Source: Eremophila alpestris peregrina (taxonomy: Eukaryota; Chordata; Aves; Passeriformes; Alaudidae). From it: DNA of 64,000 nucleotides. The stretch spans positions 14,218,662 to 14,282,661 of the forward strand of contig WMCF01000016.1 in NCBI GenBank assembly GCA_009792885.1, read 5' to 3'. The notes below the pieces were generated by a model. It was not told the origin of the DNA, searched no databases, and saw only the letters and a list, made by a program, of their open reading frames with translations. The translations under genes were made by a program, and so were the position numbers. This document shows, piece by piece, positions 1 to 10,790 of the stretch (position 1 is its first letter; each line of letters opens with the position of its first letter).

Positions 1-3000
1 TTAAGCTCTGAAGGGCACCAAGCAATTGTGCTTATCAGTAGGAGCCTTGGTGCTCATGGTTTGCTTTTGGACTCTTTTCTAAGTTATCTTCAGCCTCAGT
101 CATCACTGGCATCCAGGGAGCTTAACATCAGACAATTGTCTGAGTATTCATTAAGCTCCAAGTGCTTAAACAGTGAAACCTCTACAAAAGCAGCTCTGAA
201 AGCTGAAGAAGGAAAATATAACTGCCTGTAAGGAAACTTTCCTGCTGCTAGCCATAAATCAGTAGATTTTTAGTAGCTTGTGATGAGCATCTTAATGGGG
301 CCTATCAATCTGACTGCATTTAAAGTTTCAGCCATTGTTACATTACCCAAGTGATCACAGATCCTCTGATGGCAGAGATAACTTGGGAAAGATTTAGCAG
401 AATGAGTTTATCTGAAACTGTGACCTGACAACTGCGATGTCTCTAACTGCCTAAAATTACTCCTGTTCATCTTTCCAGGATGCACAGAGACTGCACTGAT
501 GCCACTCTGTCTTTTGTGGCAGCTGAGCTATTTGTCTTCTCACGTCTCCTACCTTCATTTTCTGCCTGCAGACAGCCTTCACTCCTGTCACATCTGGCCC
601 AGGAGACTGGGGTTAAAATTCAGATAAAGGAGGTATACTAGGAAGCAGTGTGAGAGCCAGTGTCATCAGGAATTTGGGACAGTGTAAAATTCGGGCAGCT
701 GCTGCTGCTTCCCAGTCACCTAATTCACTCTCCTCTAGCAATGGGTGCAGCACAGCTACTTGAGAGTCTCACCCTTTTTCATTTGCTCCTGTTTCAAACC
801 CACCAGTTAAGAAAAAAGGTCTCCATAAACATCCTGTGGCTTAGGAACACGAGAAAGCATAAATTGCTGGTTTTAGGCACTTCTCTTCAACCCGCTATCC
901 TGAAGGCTTTGAGCTGTGAAGCCCATCCATCACTCTGGGTACTGACACCAGTGCCACTGCCAGGGAAAGATCAGTCAAGCTGGATTATCCAAGTCAAAGC
1001 CAGAGACAGCTCTTGTGGGAAGTGGTTGAGAAAGTCTCATGTCTTAATTCCTTACTGTGTATGAAATAAAAAGGGGATTGTGGCACGAGGGGTGGGAATA
1101 CCCTGTTCCTCATTAACTGAATGCACAGTCTTGAAAGAGAGGGTGGAGCCCGTGTGCAAAACAGAAATCATGTTAATACAGTTTGTTTCCCCATTTTTGC
1201 CTTCCAGTGCTCTCCTCTGGGAACTGTATCCAGTCCCAGGGCTTTGCATATGAGCACACATATAGTTAGTAATAAAGATGGGTTGGTTTTTATGTGAAAA
1301 GAAAAAGGCAAACATAGGAAAATGGAGAAAACAGGCCTAGAAGATGGAGTGAAAGCTCTTGAACCATACGAGAGTGACTGCTGTGAGTGTGGGGGTGCAA
1401 AGGCAGGCCCAGCCCTCTGTCTGCACTCAGCAGTGCTGGCTGTGCTCTGGGCACCGGCTGTGAGAGCCGTCACAGCAGAGCTGTCACTGGGGCTGACAGC
1501 CTGGCTGTGCCACGGGGAATGGCTGTGACTGGTGGCATCTGTCTGTGACAGTAGTGGGGATCCCCTCTGGGGAGGAGTGGCCCTGGCAGCCCAGCACAGC
1601 ACAGGGAGCAGCTCAGGAGCTGCAGGGGAGGAGGCAATGCCTGCAAGTGTCTTTGGGGCACCCGTGTGAGCAGAGGGGAGTGATTTGCACTGGTCTGTGA
1701 GCTGCACTCTGCTGTGATCCAGTCTGCAGCCCTGTCTCTTGGCTTGGTTCAGAACATAAAGCAACTCAGAAGCGTTTTTTGTTTTATTGTTAGTTTTGTT
1801 CTTTTTGTTTGGATTTTTCTGTGGTCATTGGAAGCTGGGGCTTTCTGATAGGCACATGTGTTCCAAACCAAGCTATTTCCATCAGGACCTTTCAGGACTT
1901 TTGGTGGAAGGAGTGTGTGTGAGAACAGATTTTGCTAACCAAACCCTGTTTTCTCCTACATCCCTACTGTGGGATTTCCTGTGGGGGATGTATATGTGAC
2001 TTAGACTTTAGGAAAAAAACTTACCTGAGAACTGAAACCTCCTTCAGAAAAAGAGTGATAAACCTTTTCCACTTCCATGAAATGTTTCTCAGAAGGCAGG
2101 AAACAACTCCCTGCCTCCCTCACTGTGGTTAAACGAGGCTGAGCAGTGGATGGGCAAGACGAAGCTTGCTGGGGGTGAAGGGCCCTGCATGCCCTGGGGC
2201 TGGCGGGCTCAGGCTCCAGGCTGGGAGAAGCCAGCAAACTCCCACCTATGCCTGCAGTGAACCAGGAACTGCAGCATTGGGAACGTGTCCCAAACAGCTC
2301 AGTAAGCCCTGAACAAGAAGATACAAGTATTTGCTTAAAGGTCAGGGTCCTACCTCTGTCTTGAGGTGGAACTTGGCACAGAAATCCACTAAAAGCCAAG
2401 GAAGTAGCATCCTTTTACAGGGAAGGTCCAACACAGTATATTACAATTAAGCAGGGAGGTGAACTATAGTAGAAGAACAGAGCAACTTAGAATACACAGC
2501 CGTAACTGCCCTGCATGGTCTGGTAGTGCCACAATACCCTTGGAAGTTGTTTAAACTTCTCTGGTAGCAGACTTGTATAGGAGCATTGGCACAAGGCATA
2601 ACTGCAGTGCAGGTAATGTGCTTCATGCATAAATTCATCACTGGCTACATTGTCCCTCATCAGATTTGATTAAAGTCTCTCAAACTGAATTGAAAATGGA
2701 AGGAATGGTGCTATTAATTTCCACAGCTGCTGATTACAGAGGGCTTGTTGCAGTAGATAGTTCAGTGATCAAGTCAAGCTCTGGTGTCCATATATGAAAG
2801 AGCCAGAAGTGCTCTGTAGGGAAAAGCGAGCCCTGTGCTGTTCCCTGGTGACTCCCTTGCTCCAGTGGGTCCTGCAGGAGTGGTTTGACTTGTGTGCCCC
2901 AAGGATGGGACACCATGTCACAGTGAGTGATTCCATGGTAGCTGCTGGTGTTGGCTGTCTTGGCAGAGAGGCCAGGAATGCACCCTGGGGAATGAGCTCT

Positions 3001-5170
3001 GGGCTCCTCTAGGAGAGACCTCTTCAGTTATGGGTCAGGGCACATGGACAGGCAGCAGGGAAGGGGGACTTTGGGATTATATGTGGACAGACAGCTGACA
3101 ACCACTTGCAGGGCTGCTTATTGCAGTGTATTTTACAGTAAGTTAAAATCAGGTGTATTTTTAATGCAGAAGAAGATTAAGCCAAAACAAAGCAGCAGGA
3201 AGAAGGCCTGAGATAAAAGGTTATAAGAAATGAAATGAGTGTTTCCTGGGAGCTGCATGTCTGAGTGCTGCTTGGGGTGAAACATGGCTTGTTTTCCAAG
3301 ATCAGCTCTCAGCTTGTGACCCAGAACTGAGACCAAGATCACTGGAACATCTGCACTGGCTCTGGCCAGAGGCTCACCTTAACCCTTATCCTCTCCCTGG
3401 CTGGAGCCAGTAACGTGTAGGAGGAGTGTAAGAGAAACTGTTTGTAGTATGATCCATCCTCTGCCATAACCTCAGGCCCATGGTCACATCTGTTGGAATC
3501 AGCTTCCTGATGTTTCTTGGTGCATCCTGTGATTGCAGTGGCTTTAGTTCTGGGTTTTGGTCTGGTGGTTTGGAGTTATTTTCTGTGGGGGAACAGGGGT
3601 GGGGGGAGGTGTTTTTGAGAAATACTGAACACTTTTGCTTAAATCAACTTTCTGCCCTTTTTTATCTCTACAGACCACAGGTCTCCTTCCTGTGCCACCT
3701 CTTGTCTGATCCTCCCACATGGAGAAAGGAGCTGCAAAATCACTGCTCAATCCATTCTCCTTCATGCTAAGAGAGGATGCGAGACATTTCCCCCCACAAG
3801 TCATGACTTAGGTGAACCACAGGACCATTTTCTCATGGTGCCTTTAAAAAAGGAAGGCTTCACCTTCCCTTGCTTCAGCCTTTCAGTGATCCTTTGAGAT
3901 CCTATATGTGTTTGTGACCATTCCTGAGCCCCGAGATGGAATTTTTCAAGCAACCCCAAGCAAAATAACAGATGACTGAGAGCAGAAGGAAGTGCTCACA
4001 GAGTGGAGACTGCACATGCAGGTAAGCTCTGAACTATTTCTGATTTTGTACTTTGTCAGTGTATTATTTATGCTCTTGAAACATGGGGCACATCTGCTTG
4101 GTCAGCCTTGAAAGTGGCCTGGCTCCAGCAATCAAGACAAGCAGATCAAAGCATTCCAAATTCTTGGTCATATTTGAGAACTCCCTGAGTTTCTGGCTGG
4201 GTTATGTGGAAGGTGTGCTAGGAAGAAAGAAGAAGGAAGCATTGGTTTGAGTTGTTAGATTGCAAGTGTTTCAGAGTGACCTTGTAACCTCCTGGATGTG
4301 GAGTCAGCCATGTGTCAGGCACTGGTGCTGGTAACAGCAATGTAATCTGGCCCTGGGATTATTCTGTGGTTTTGAATTTCCCTAAAAATGTTTTTTTCTT
4401 CGACTTTGGTAGTGAAGATGAAATCCCCCTTTGTTACATTTTTACTCCTTTTTGTAGGTGCTATTGTCTCACTGAAAAGATGAATTTGATAATGAATTAT
4501 CATGTTCCTATTGTTCCACTCTTCCCCTCCATGCCTGGAGACCTCTGTTCCCTTTTGTATGTGTTTTAATATAAAACTCTTGGGCAGCATGTGTGTTACA
4601 TGGGCCTGTGCTACCTACAGACTGCACAGCTTCTTCTGCACTGAGAACAGGTTTGTTCATCACAGCTGCAGGAAGGGCTGCATTTCCAGTTTTTGCTTTT
4701 ATTTAAGTTTTTTATTTATCTAAATACAAGCCATCCTCCCACTCTTGGCAATTTCCACTATTCCACTCATATAGAGCTTCATTTGTTGAGACCAACCTTG
4801 CTGGTCAGGGTACTTTATCCATTTTTATTCAATAAGAGAGTTAAACTGGTGACTCTGAACTCTCCTCCCGAGGCAAATAACACACCATGTGGGTGACACA
4901 TTTATGTCTGTCCCTTGGATTTACATCTCTCTCCTCTATGGTGGTGAGCTACTTTGTCAGAAAATATATATTTAAAAAAAAAAGACAGAAATGTAAATAG
5001 AAATGTATTCATTTAAGCAATATCAATAGAGTTTAAATGGTTGAACACTTGAAGTGGACTTAAGGAGATAGCAGCAGGACACCCCTGGGCTGCATGCAAG
5101 AGGAGCTGTTGCTTCTGGGGAAGGAAAAAGGAGTGCTGAGGTATTTAGATGACTGCTCTGTTTTGCTTTG
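1..5170. other. Noncoding DNA, no recognisable gene or repeat
   Basis: I see no exon, RNA gene or recognisable transposon here. The longest open frame is 198 codons on the minus strand at 1168-1764. Its translation is rich in Ser, Ala, Pro and Leu and shows no domain, signal peptide or repeat. It overlaps an open frame on the opposite strand at 1322-1528, as expected for GC-rich CAG/CTG-type sequence that is open by chance. CpG is sparse. There is a G-rich patch near 3594-3610 but it lacks four G-runs. An A-run of about ten bases lies near 4973. Confidence 0.6.
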
Positions 5171-5179
5171 TCACAGAAA

Positions 5180-5500
5180 GAGGGATGGTGTAAAGGGCGA
5201 GGTGGGGGGCAGAACAGCTTTTATGGTTGGGCATGGGAAGGGAGAAATAACTGTAATGCTGTAAATATTGCAGCTGACACAGCAGAGACCCATTTGGCTT
5301 GGAATATGGGGCAATAAATGCAGTCAGGTGATTCAGGGGTGTTGTGCATGAGGTTGCCAGGTAGTCAGGCGAGAGCCGATCAGGAAATCATTATGGCTGA
5401 TAAGGGGAGCTGCAAGGAGGCCAGCACCTTCAGTGAGCATGGAAGGTGTTAATGATTAACTGTTATGGAAGAGCTGGAAGCACATTCTCCCCTTCCTCCG
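5180..5500. promoter_or_regulatory. Candidate cis-regulatory element with HNF1 palindrome
   Basis: Seen: a compact stretch with an AATAAATG motif, a CTGATAAG GATA-type motif near 5398-5405 and a perfect 13-base HNF1 palindrome at 5448-5460. It runs directly into a CpG cluster. Inference: the mix of intact lineage-factor sites beside CpG-rich DNA resembles a distal enhancer or the edge of a minor promoter. No coding potential is visible. Conservation across birds is untested, so this is a motif-based call only. Confidence 0.35.
5448..5460. promoter_or_regulatory. Perfect HNF1 binding site
   Basis: The sequence GTTAATGATTAAC matches the HNF1A/HNF1B consensus GTTAATNATTAAC at all twelve specified positions and is palindromic around the central base. 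HNF1 proteins bind such sites as dimers in liver, kidney, gut and pancreas. About 0.004 perfect sites would be expected by chance in 64 kb of equal base composition, so a functional site is plausible but unproven. Confidence 0.55.
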
Positions 5501-5766
5501 AAGTCACAGCCGAGCGCTCTCCTGCATCATTACCTGGAGAGCTGCCCCGCGAATGCAGCCGGCCGTGAAGCAGCCTCCATCCAGGGCAGCAGATGTGCAT
5601 GGGGAGGCGGGTGGCATCCGGCAGGGCACGGCCTGTCCCTGTGCCCGGATCTCCGGCGGTAATCCCTGGGGAAATCCATCCTGTCCCTGGGGAAATCCAT
5701 CCTGCCCCTGGGCAAAGAGGGCCAGGTTGCTGTCCCCTATATGCTGCAAATGAAACCCCGCCCCGG
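5500..5766. promoter_or_regulatory. Small CpG cluster with GC box
   Basis: Between about 5500 and 5665 there are roughly fourteen CpG dinucleotides, far denser than in the surrounding DNA. The cluster ends with a GC box, CCCCGCCCC, at 5756-5764, the type bound by SP1/KLF factors. It is too short for a classical CpG island. It adjoins the HNF1 site on one side and contains the 21-bp tandem repeat. Open frames on both strands here are consistent with GC-rich composition and show no domain. Confidence 0.4.
5664..5716. repeat. 21-bp tandem repeat, about 2.5 copies
   Basis: Units lie at 5664-5684 and 5685-5705, differing only in the last base, followed by a partial third unit from 5706. Each unit begins CCCTGGGGAAATCC. 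The near-identity of the copies suggests a recent duplication or homogenisation. Confidence 0.9.
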
Positions 5767-6584
5767 CAATGGCTCCAGTGACTGAAAGCTGTGCTGCTTT
5801 ACGATTTGGGGTGAAGATTCAAGAGAGAAAAGAGGGGAAATCGTCTGTACTTTGAGTGGATGCAGCAGTGTATGGCTCAGGTGCTTCGGGACAGGCACAC
5901 CAGCACACAGAGTACAGCTTCCCGGGTCAGGATTAGGTGCTGTAACTGCGGGCTTGCACCTTGCAGCAGTGCTGCAGGAACATGGAGAGGACACAAAGCC
6001 TGTTAGCAGTGTATGATGGTGCTCAGCATGAATGAGATGAAATTTGTGTGTCCTGGCTCTGGATATTCCTGGGGTTGGCCAAAGGGATGAAAGGATAGGG
6101 ACCACACAGCAAACTGGCAGTGCCTGTGGTTTGGATCAGCCCTTTGCAGCTGAGAACTGCAGGAAAGAGCAGCATCTTCTGCATGATGGCTGCTCCTTCT
6201 GCCCACAGCTCTGCAAACAGTGAGGACAGAGCCATGCCTGGTGCTTGGCAGGCACCAAACTACAGCCTGGAGATTCACTCCAGGTGGGGAACTGGCCTGG
6301 AATGTTAAGGCATTGGTGGTGTTAAATACAGACAGTGGGGATGCTGCTGGAGCTGTAGTTTGGATCTTGAATAGACTTTCCTTTGCAACCTCTCTGTACA
6401 GCTCCTAGAGAGATTGCTGATGGATTTTACTTGATTAATGCTAGCTAATTAATTTTTATGAATTAGGTCACATTTAGTGACTCAAGTCCAGGTTTCAGCT
6501 GGGGTAGAGCTGAATATTCTTCCCAATGTCTTGTATGTTGTTGTGATTTGGAATTAGGAGGAGAATAATGTTGATAATAAGAAA

Positions 6585-6632
6585 GATGGACAGACAATAT
6601 TTACAAGAGCATATAGTGACAGAACAAGAAGG
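6585..6632 (+). mobile_element. CR1 LINE fragment
   Basis: The segment contains the CR1-type core TTTACAAGAGCATATAGTGA followed by a CAGAACAAG motif, which corresponds to a well-known part of the avian CR1 3' region in sense orientation. Only about 50 bases are recognisable. It abuts the LTR fragment that starts near 6633, so the LTR probably inserted into or beside it. No open reading frame of the element survives. Confidence 0.6.
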
Positions 6633-6731
6633 GAATTACTTTTTTCCTCAATTCCCTTCCCCATCCAACTGTGGAAGGAGTGAGTGCACAGCTGTGTGGT
6701 GCTCAGCTGCCTGCTGGGTTAAACCACAACA
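6633..6731 (+). mobile_element. ERV LTR fragment (3' end), plus strand
   Basis: The stretch has the order pyrimidine-rich CTC/CCC tract, GGAGTGAG, GCTGTGTGGTGCTCAGCTGC, then GGGTTAAACCACAACA, which I recognise as the 3' end of an LTR family widespread in birds. It ends in CA as an LTR should. A longer copy of the same family lies on the minus strand at 49631-50075. The U3 part is missing here and no internal retroviral sequence is visible. Subfamily and class are not assigned. Confidence 0.65.
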
Positions 6732-6973
6732 GGCCCAGCTATAAACCTCTGCACATTCCACCTGCAATCAGCACAAATTTCCCCTGCTCAGATCTGCCCT
6801 GGCAAGGCAAGGTGCTGCCAGCCCTAGGGACCCACCGTGCTGGACCCACAGGCCATGTAAAGGTGTGTTGTCAGGCCAGTGGCTGTGGGGGCAGATCCAC
6901 GGGCTGTTGTTGGGACTGTTGTTGCTGGATGTGTTGGATAACCTTGGCCAAGATCCAGACTCCATCATCATTT

Positions 6974-7045
6974 CTGAGAAAATGACGTCATTAATGCAGC
7001 ATTGTAATCGATAGGCCGTGGCCCTGATTCAGCAGGACACTTAAG
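6974..7045. repeat. Possible ancient amniote interspersed repeat
   Basis: An 18-base string, TAATGCAGCATTGTAATC, at about 6991-7008 recurs exactly at 48306-48323, and the flanks can be loosely aligned over about 50 bases. Just downstream is CCTGATTCAGCAGGACACTT then AAGTGCATGG, which resembles a palindromic MITE-like repeat common in turtles and crocodilians. I cannot name the family from sequence alone. Confidence 0.35.
6982..6991. promoter_or_regulatory. Palindromic CRE (CREB/ATF site)
   Basis: ATGACGTCAT is a full ten-base palindrome containing the canonical cAMP-response element TGACGTCA at 6983-6990. CREB/ATF dimers bind it. A CpG-containing perfect CRE in CpG-poor surroundings is uncommon, but there is no other promoter signature next to it. 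Confidence 0.45.
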
Positions 7046-7621
7046 TGCATGGCTAATATCCATCACACAGTCTGCTACCTTCATGGCTGGCTGCTTTTTG
7101 TTTTAAGAACCCTCTTTTGCATTTAAAATTGGATTTGTGCTAAACTGAGGCTTTTGTGCCTACAAGGAGCTCCAGCCACATCCTGACCAAGAGGTGCTGT
7201 GTGTAAATGGGGTCTCAGGGCTGGCAGCTTCCACTGTGAGGAGAACAAAAATCTGAAGGAAGCCAAGGAAAGGGAGAGTCTGTTACCAAATGGTGCTTTT
7301 CACCTTTTTGGCCCTCTGTCCCCACGCAGAAGGCTGATGCAGAGATAGCAGATTATGGAGTGAAAGGTGTGAATTTGGCCAAATTGCATTTGGCTGTCCT
7401 TAATACTGAAGAGCACACAGTGTCCAGGAGGCACAGGGAGAGAAAACCTGCTTAAATGGGCAAAAAAGTGATTGGGGATTTCTTACAATGCATACTGGAG
7501 GGAAGTAGGAGCCCAGAGTTATTTTCCCTGTGGAGTTTAAATGAATCCTTACAAGGCCCTATTTGATTTCCTGTTTCTTAGCATTTTTATTAAAAAAAAA
7601 TCTGTAATTTTTAAAAGTGCG

Positions 7622-7641
7622 TTTAAAATATATATTTTAAA
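7622..7641. repeat. Perfect 20-bp AT palindrome
   Basis: TTTAAAATATATATTTTAAA is identical to its reverse complement over all 20 bases and lies within an AT-rich stretch. It could extrude as a cruciform or bind AT-hook or homeodomain proteins. In AT-rich DNA such palindromes can also arise by chance. Confidence 0.9.
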
Positions 7642-10600
7642 GATCATTTAGGAACAGTTGTGAAGCAATTGTTCATTAGGCTTGTAGCTGGGTTTCATGT
7701 ATTTTTAATTCTCTTCAGCTTGGATAGCTTTTAGGTAGTTTTAATGCTTATCCTCATGTTTCACTGGTTGTTATTTATTCCATTCAATTATGTATCTTAC
7801 AAGCATTTGTTGCCCCTCACAGATCATCTGTAATGACCTCTAGGAAATGAAGGCAGAGTTTCAAACCACCTTGAGAACTATCACCTGTGAGCTATGGCTC
7901 ACCTTAGCCTTAGCTCAGAACTGATTTATGCACCCACCAGAGGAGTCAGCAATGGCTTGGGGTGTGTTTGTTATTGCAGTGCCAAGGGGAGAGCTGTAGG
8001 GACTCACACACACAGTCAGCCATGTCTGGCCATGGGCTGTGCCTCTGTGGGGTAGTGCAGGGACACACACTGTCTCACTAAGTGTTTTGGCAGAAGAGCA
8101 CTGAGGGTTGGTGGCTGAGAGTGATGAACTCAGCACTGAACCAAGCAGAGAGCTGGGGTTCAGCCCCAGCACAGGGATGGTGCAGTCCTGTGAGCACAGC
8201 TGGGGGATTTTTGGGTCCTGGCAATAAAGTCAGAGCTTGGTCACAAATCATGGTCCCATCTCTGTCCTCCCTTTCTTGCTGTCACCTGCTTTTGTCAGGG
8301 CCTGACACCTGAGAGGGGTCCATGGAGAGTTCAGCACCAACTCTGCTGCAGAGCTTCAAGCCTTGGCCTCTTTGCTGAGCCTCTCCAGAGGGCTGCAGTG
8401 CTGAGCACATTGCTGAGAGCTGCTGAAGGCACTGTTTGCCATCCCAGCCTCACAGCACCACTGGCCCTGCTCAGCAGTGCAGTCTCCCTGGTTACGTGAC
8501 TGCAGGGCTGGGACAGCCATGGCTCAATTTTGCCTTGTGCTCTTTGAGCCTGGCTTAGTGCTCAGTGTTTAATGTGACAGAGGCTATTTGCAGAGTCTTT
8601 TCTATTGGTCCTCATTTTTAGTGGAGCTGAGTCTCTGGCATGCAACTGGATCACAGAAGTAGTCTGTTCAGCACTGCTCCTTTTTAAAAGACAAAGCAGA
8701 TTTATTTCAGCTCCATAGGTGAGATCCACAAGATCCTTAGTGGGAGTGGTCCAGAAAAACCCTCAATAAACAAGGTTGACCTGATCTTCATGTCAGGTTG
8801 CAGGCCACATTGCATTCCTCTAGCAGAGCTCAGCTAGTGAAAATCTCCTAAATGAATCTGTGATGTTAGAACAGATTATAGAGCCCTGGCTGGAAGCCAG
8901 CCAGGAAGCTGTAAGATGTCCCTAAAGCACAACAGCAACAAGCAGACCATACTGCCTGCATGTGCTGCTGAAAAGACATTTATGGCTTCATTGAATTGTT
9001 CCACCCAAAGCTGGGGCTTGGAGAATTTGAGCAGCTTCTTTTCAGCTCCCAGCTGTGACCATCCAATTGCTCATAAGGACTGCAGAAAATGCAAGGCAGC
9101 AGGAGCTGGAGACAGAGTACTTGTGGAACAATTTTGACGGAGCTTGTCTTGAGCTGAACCACTTTATAGTTCTGATCTGATCCTGGATTGGACTTGTACA
9201 GAACCTACCCCTGCCCAGCTTTCTGCTGCCATTGTTCAAGGAAGAGTGATCTGCTTAGCACCAAACCCTCCTGCCTTCCCCAGTTAACCTGGCTGCTGTA
9301 AGGGCTCACATGCCCCAGAGGCCAATGCAGAGCTCAAATCCCTTTGAATTTCATGGAGTCTGAAGGTCTCCCTTCAGCCTGTAAAAAAAACCAAATTAAA
9401 ACCCCAAAAGCCATCCTGTCCTGGGGCTAGCTGATCTTTGCCCCTGCCACCCACTGCTCCCCACAGACAGAAATGCTGGAATAATCTCAGTTCCTCTCTT
9501 GTGGGAAGGCAGCCGGTGAGTATTTCCCTGTGGGAGCTACACATGGTCATTTTGCTCTTAGCTGGAGTTGGTGGTGGCTGAGCTAAAACTGAGTGATTCA
9601 GAGTTTGAAGAGTGAATCAGAGTCAGGCTCAGGGTGAAGTTTCCCTAACTCTGCACTCAGCTAAATCCAAGGACATTGGTCTGGCTTGAGACTCAAATTA
9701 GCAGTTTTATCTCCATTGGTTCATCTCAGGAAGTGGTCAGACATGGTGTGATGTATCCTGAGATAAATGGTTTAGTTCAAATGTAGCCAAATGTGCTACT
9801 GTCCCAGTACCTTGGCTGCTGCATGACACTATCCTGCAATTTCAGTGGCTTTGGGGTCCCTCCACTGCCTAACACAAGTCTAGAAATACACTTAAGTTGA
9901 CAATTGGCTTTAGAAGGCAAAATCGATCCTCTGCTGGTTTTTATTTGTGCAGACATAGCTGCAGAAGCACACAAGTGTTAGAGGAAAGTGGCCCCTCCTG
10001 GGCTCTGGGGGTTTAGGTCAGCAGGCTGACGTTTGGGCAGCTCTGGCAGGAGCTCAGGGGCTCAGAGCCTGCTGTCACAGCTGGATGTGGCTCATGTGGG
10101 CCCTGCTGAGAGCTGCTTGATTCTGTGCTGGGGCACACCTGCTGCTGGGCAGCTGTAAACCCAAAACTAGAAAAGCACAGAGCCAGGACAGCTTTGTCAG
10201 CCCTCAGCATTCCCTCCTTCCCAGTGTGGAACCACAAGCCAAGACCAGCCAGGAGGGATTAGTTCTGTAGTAAAGAGGAAATGCTTTGTCTTTGAGCCTG
10301 GCAGCCTTCACATTGCTGGAATTTGCCTTAAAATGTGGAAAAAGGTTTTCTCTGGAAAAATATTTCCTTAGACTTGGTTCAGTGTGCCTACAGTTCAGGA
10401 CAGATGTGTTTAGTTTTATTTGGCTGAGAAGTTAGGGGAGCCTGGCATGGCTGGACATGAAGTTGTGCATTTGTGGTGTTCATGAATTCTCTTGTGAAGG
10501 TATGGAAAACATGGATCATTGTTTCAATTCCTGGTGCTGGAAATAGTGCAAATAAATGGCTGAGTCAGAAGATGGTGAATCAGTGTAAGGCAGCTCCACT

Positions 10601-10677
10601 GCCAATCATTTAAGAGCACACACATGACATGGGCAATGATCTGGCTATTCAGAGCAGACCTTTGAGCATTGAAATCC

Positions 10678-10790
10678 AGGGTTTTCAAAGGATCCCATCA
10701 CAATTAGGTGCCTAAGTCCTTCTGCTATCAGTGGGAGGTTGGGTATGTACTTCCTTTAAATACTCAGCAGAATACCTAAGTAACTTTAAT
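10678..10790. repeat. Possible ancient MITE-like repeat fragment
   Basis: The order GGGTTTTCAAAGGATCCCA, then ATTAGGTGCCTAAGTCC, then TCAGTGGGAGGTTGGG resembles old amniote repeats that carry TTTTCAAA and TTAGGTGCCTAAG blocks. The match is by memory of motif order only. No terminal repeat or target duplication can be defined. Confidence 0.3.

Noticed and set aside
1168..1764. 198-codon minus-strand open frame
   Set aside because: Ser/Ala/Pro-rich product without a domain; overlaps other open frames in GC-rich, CAG/CTG-type DNA.
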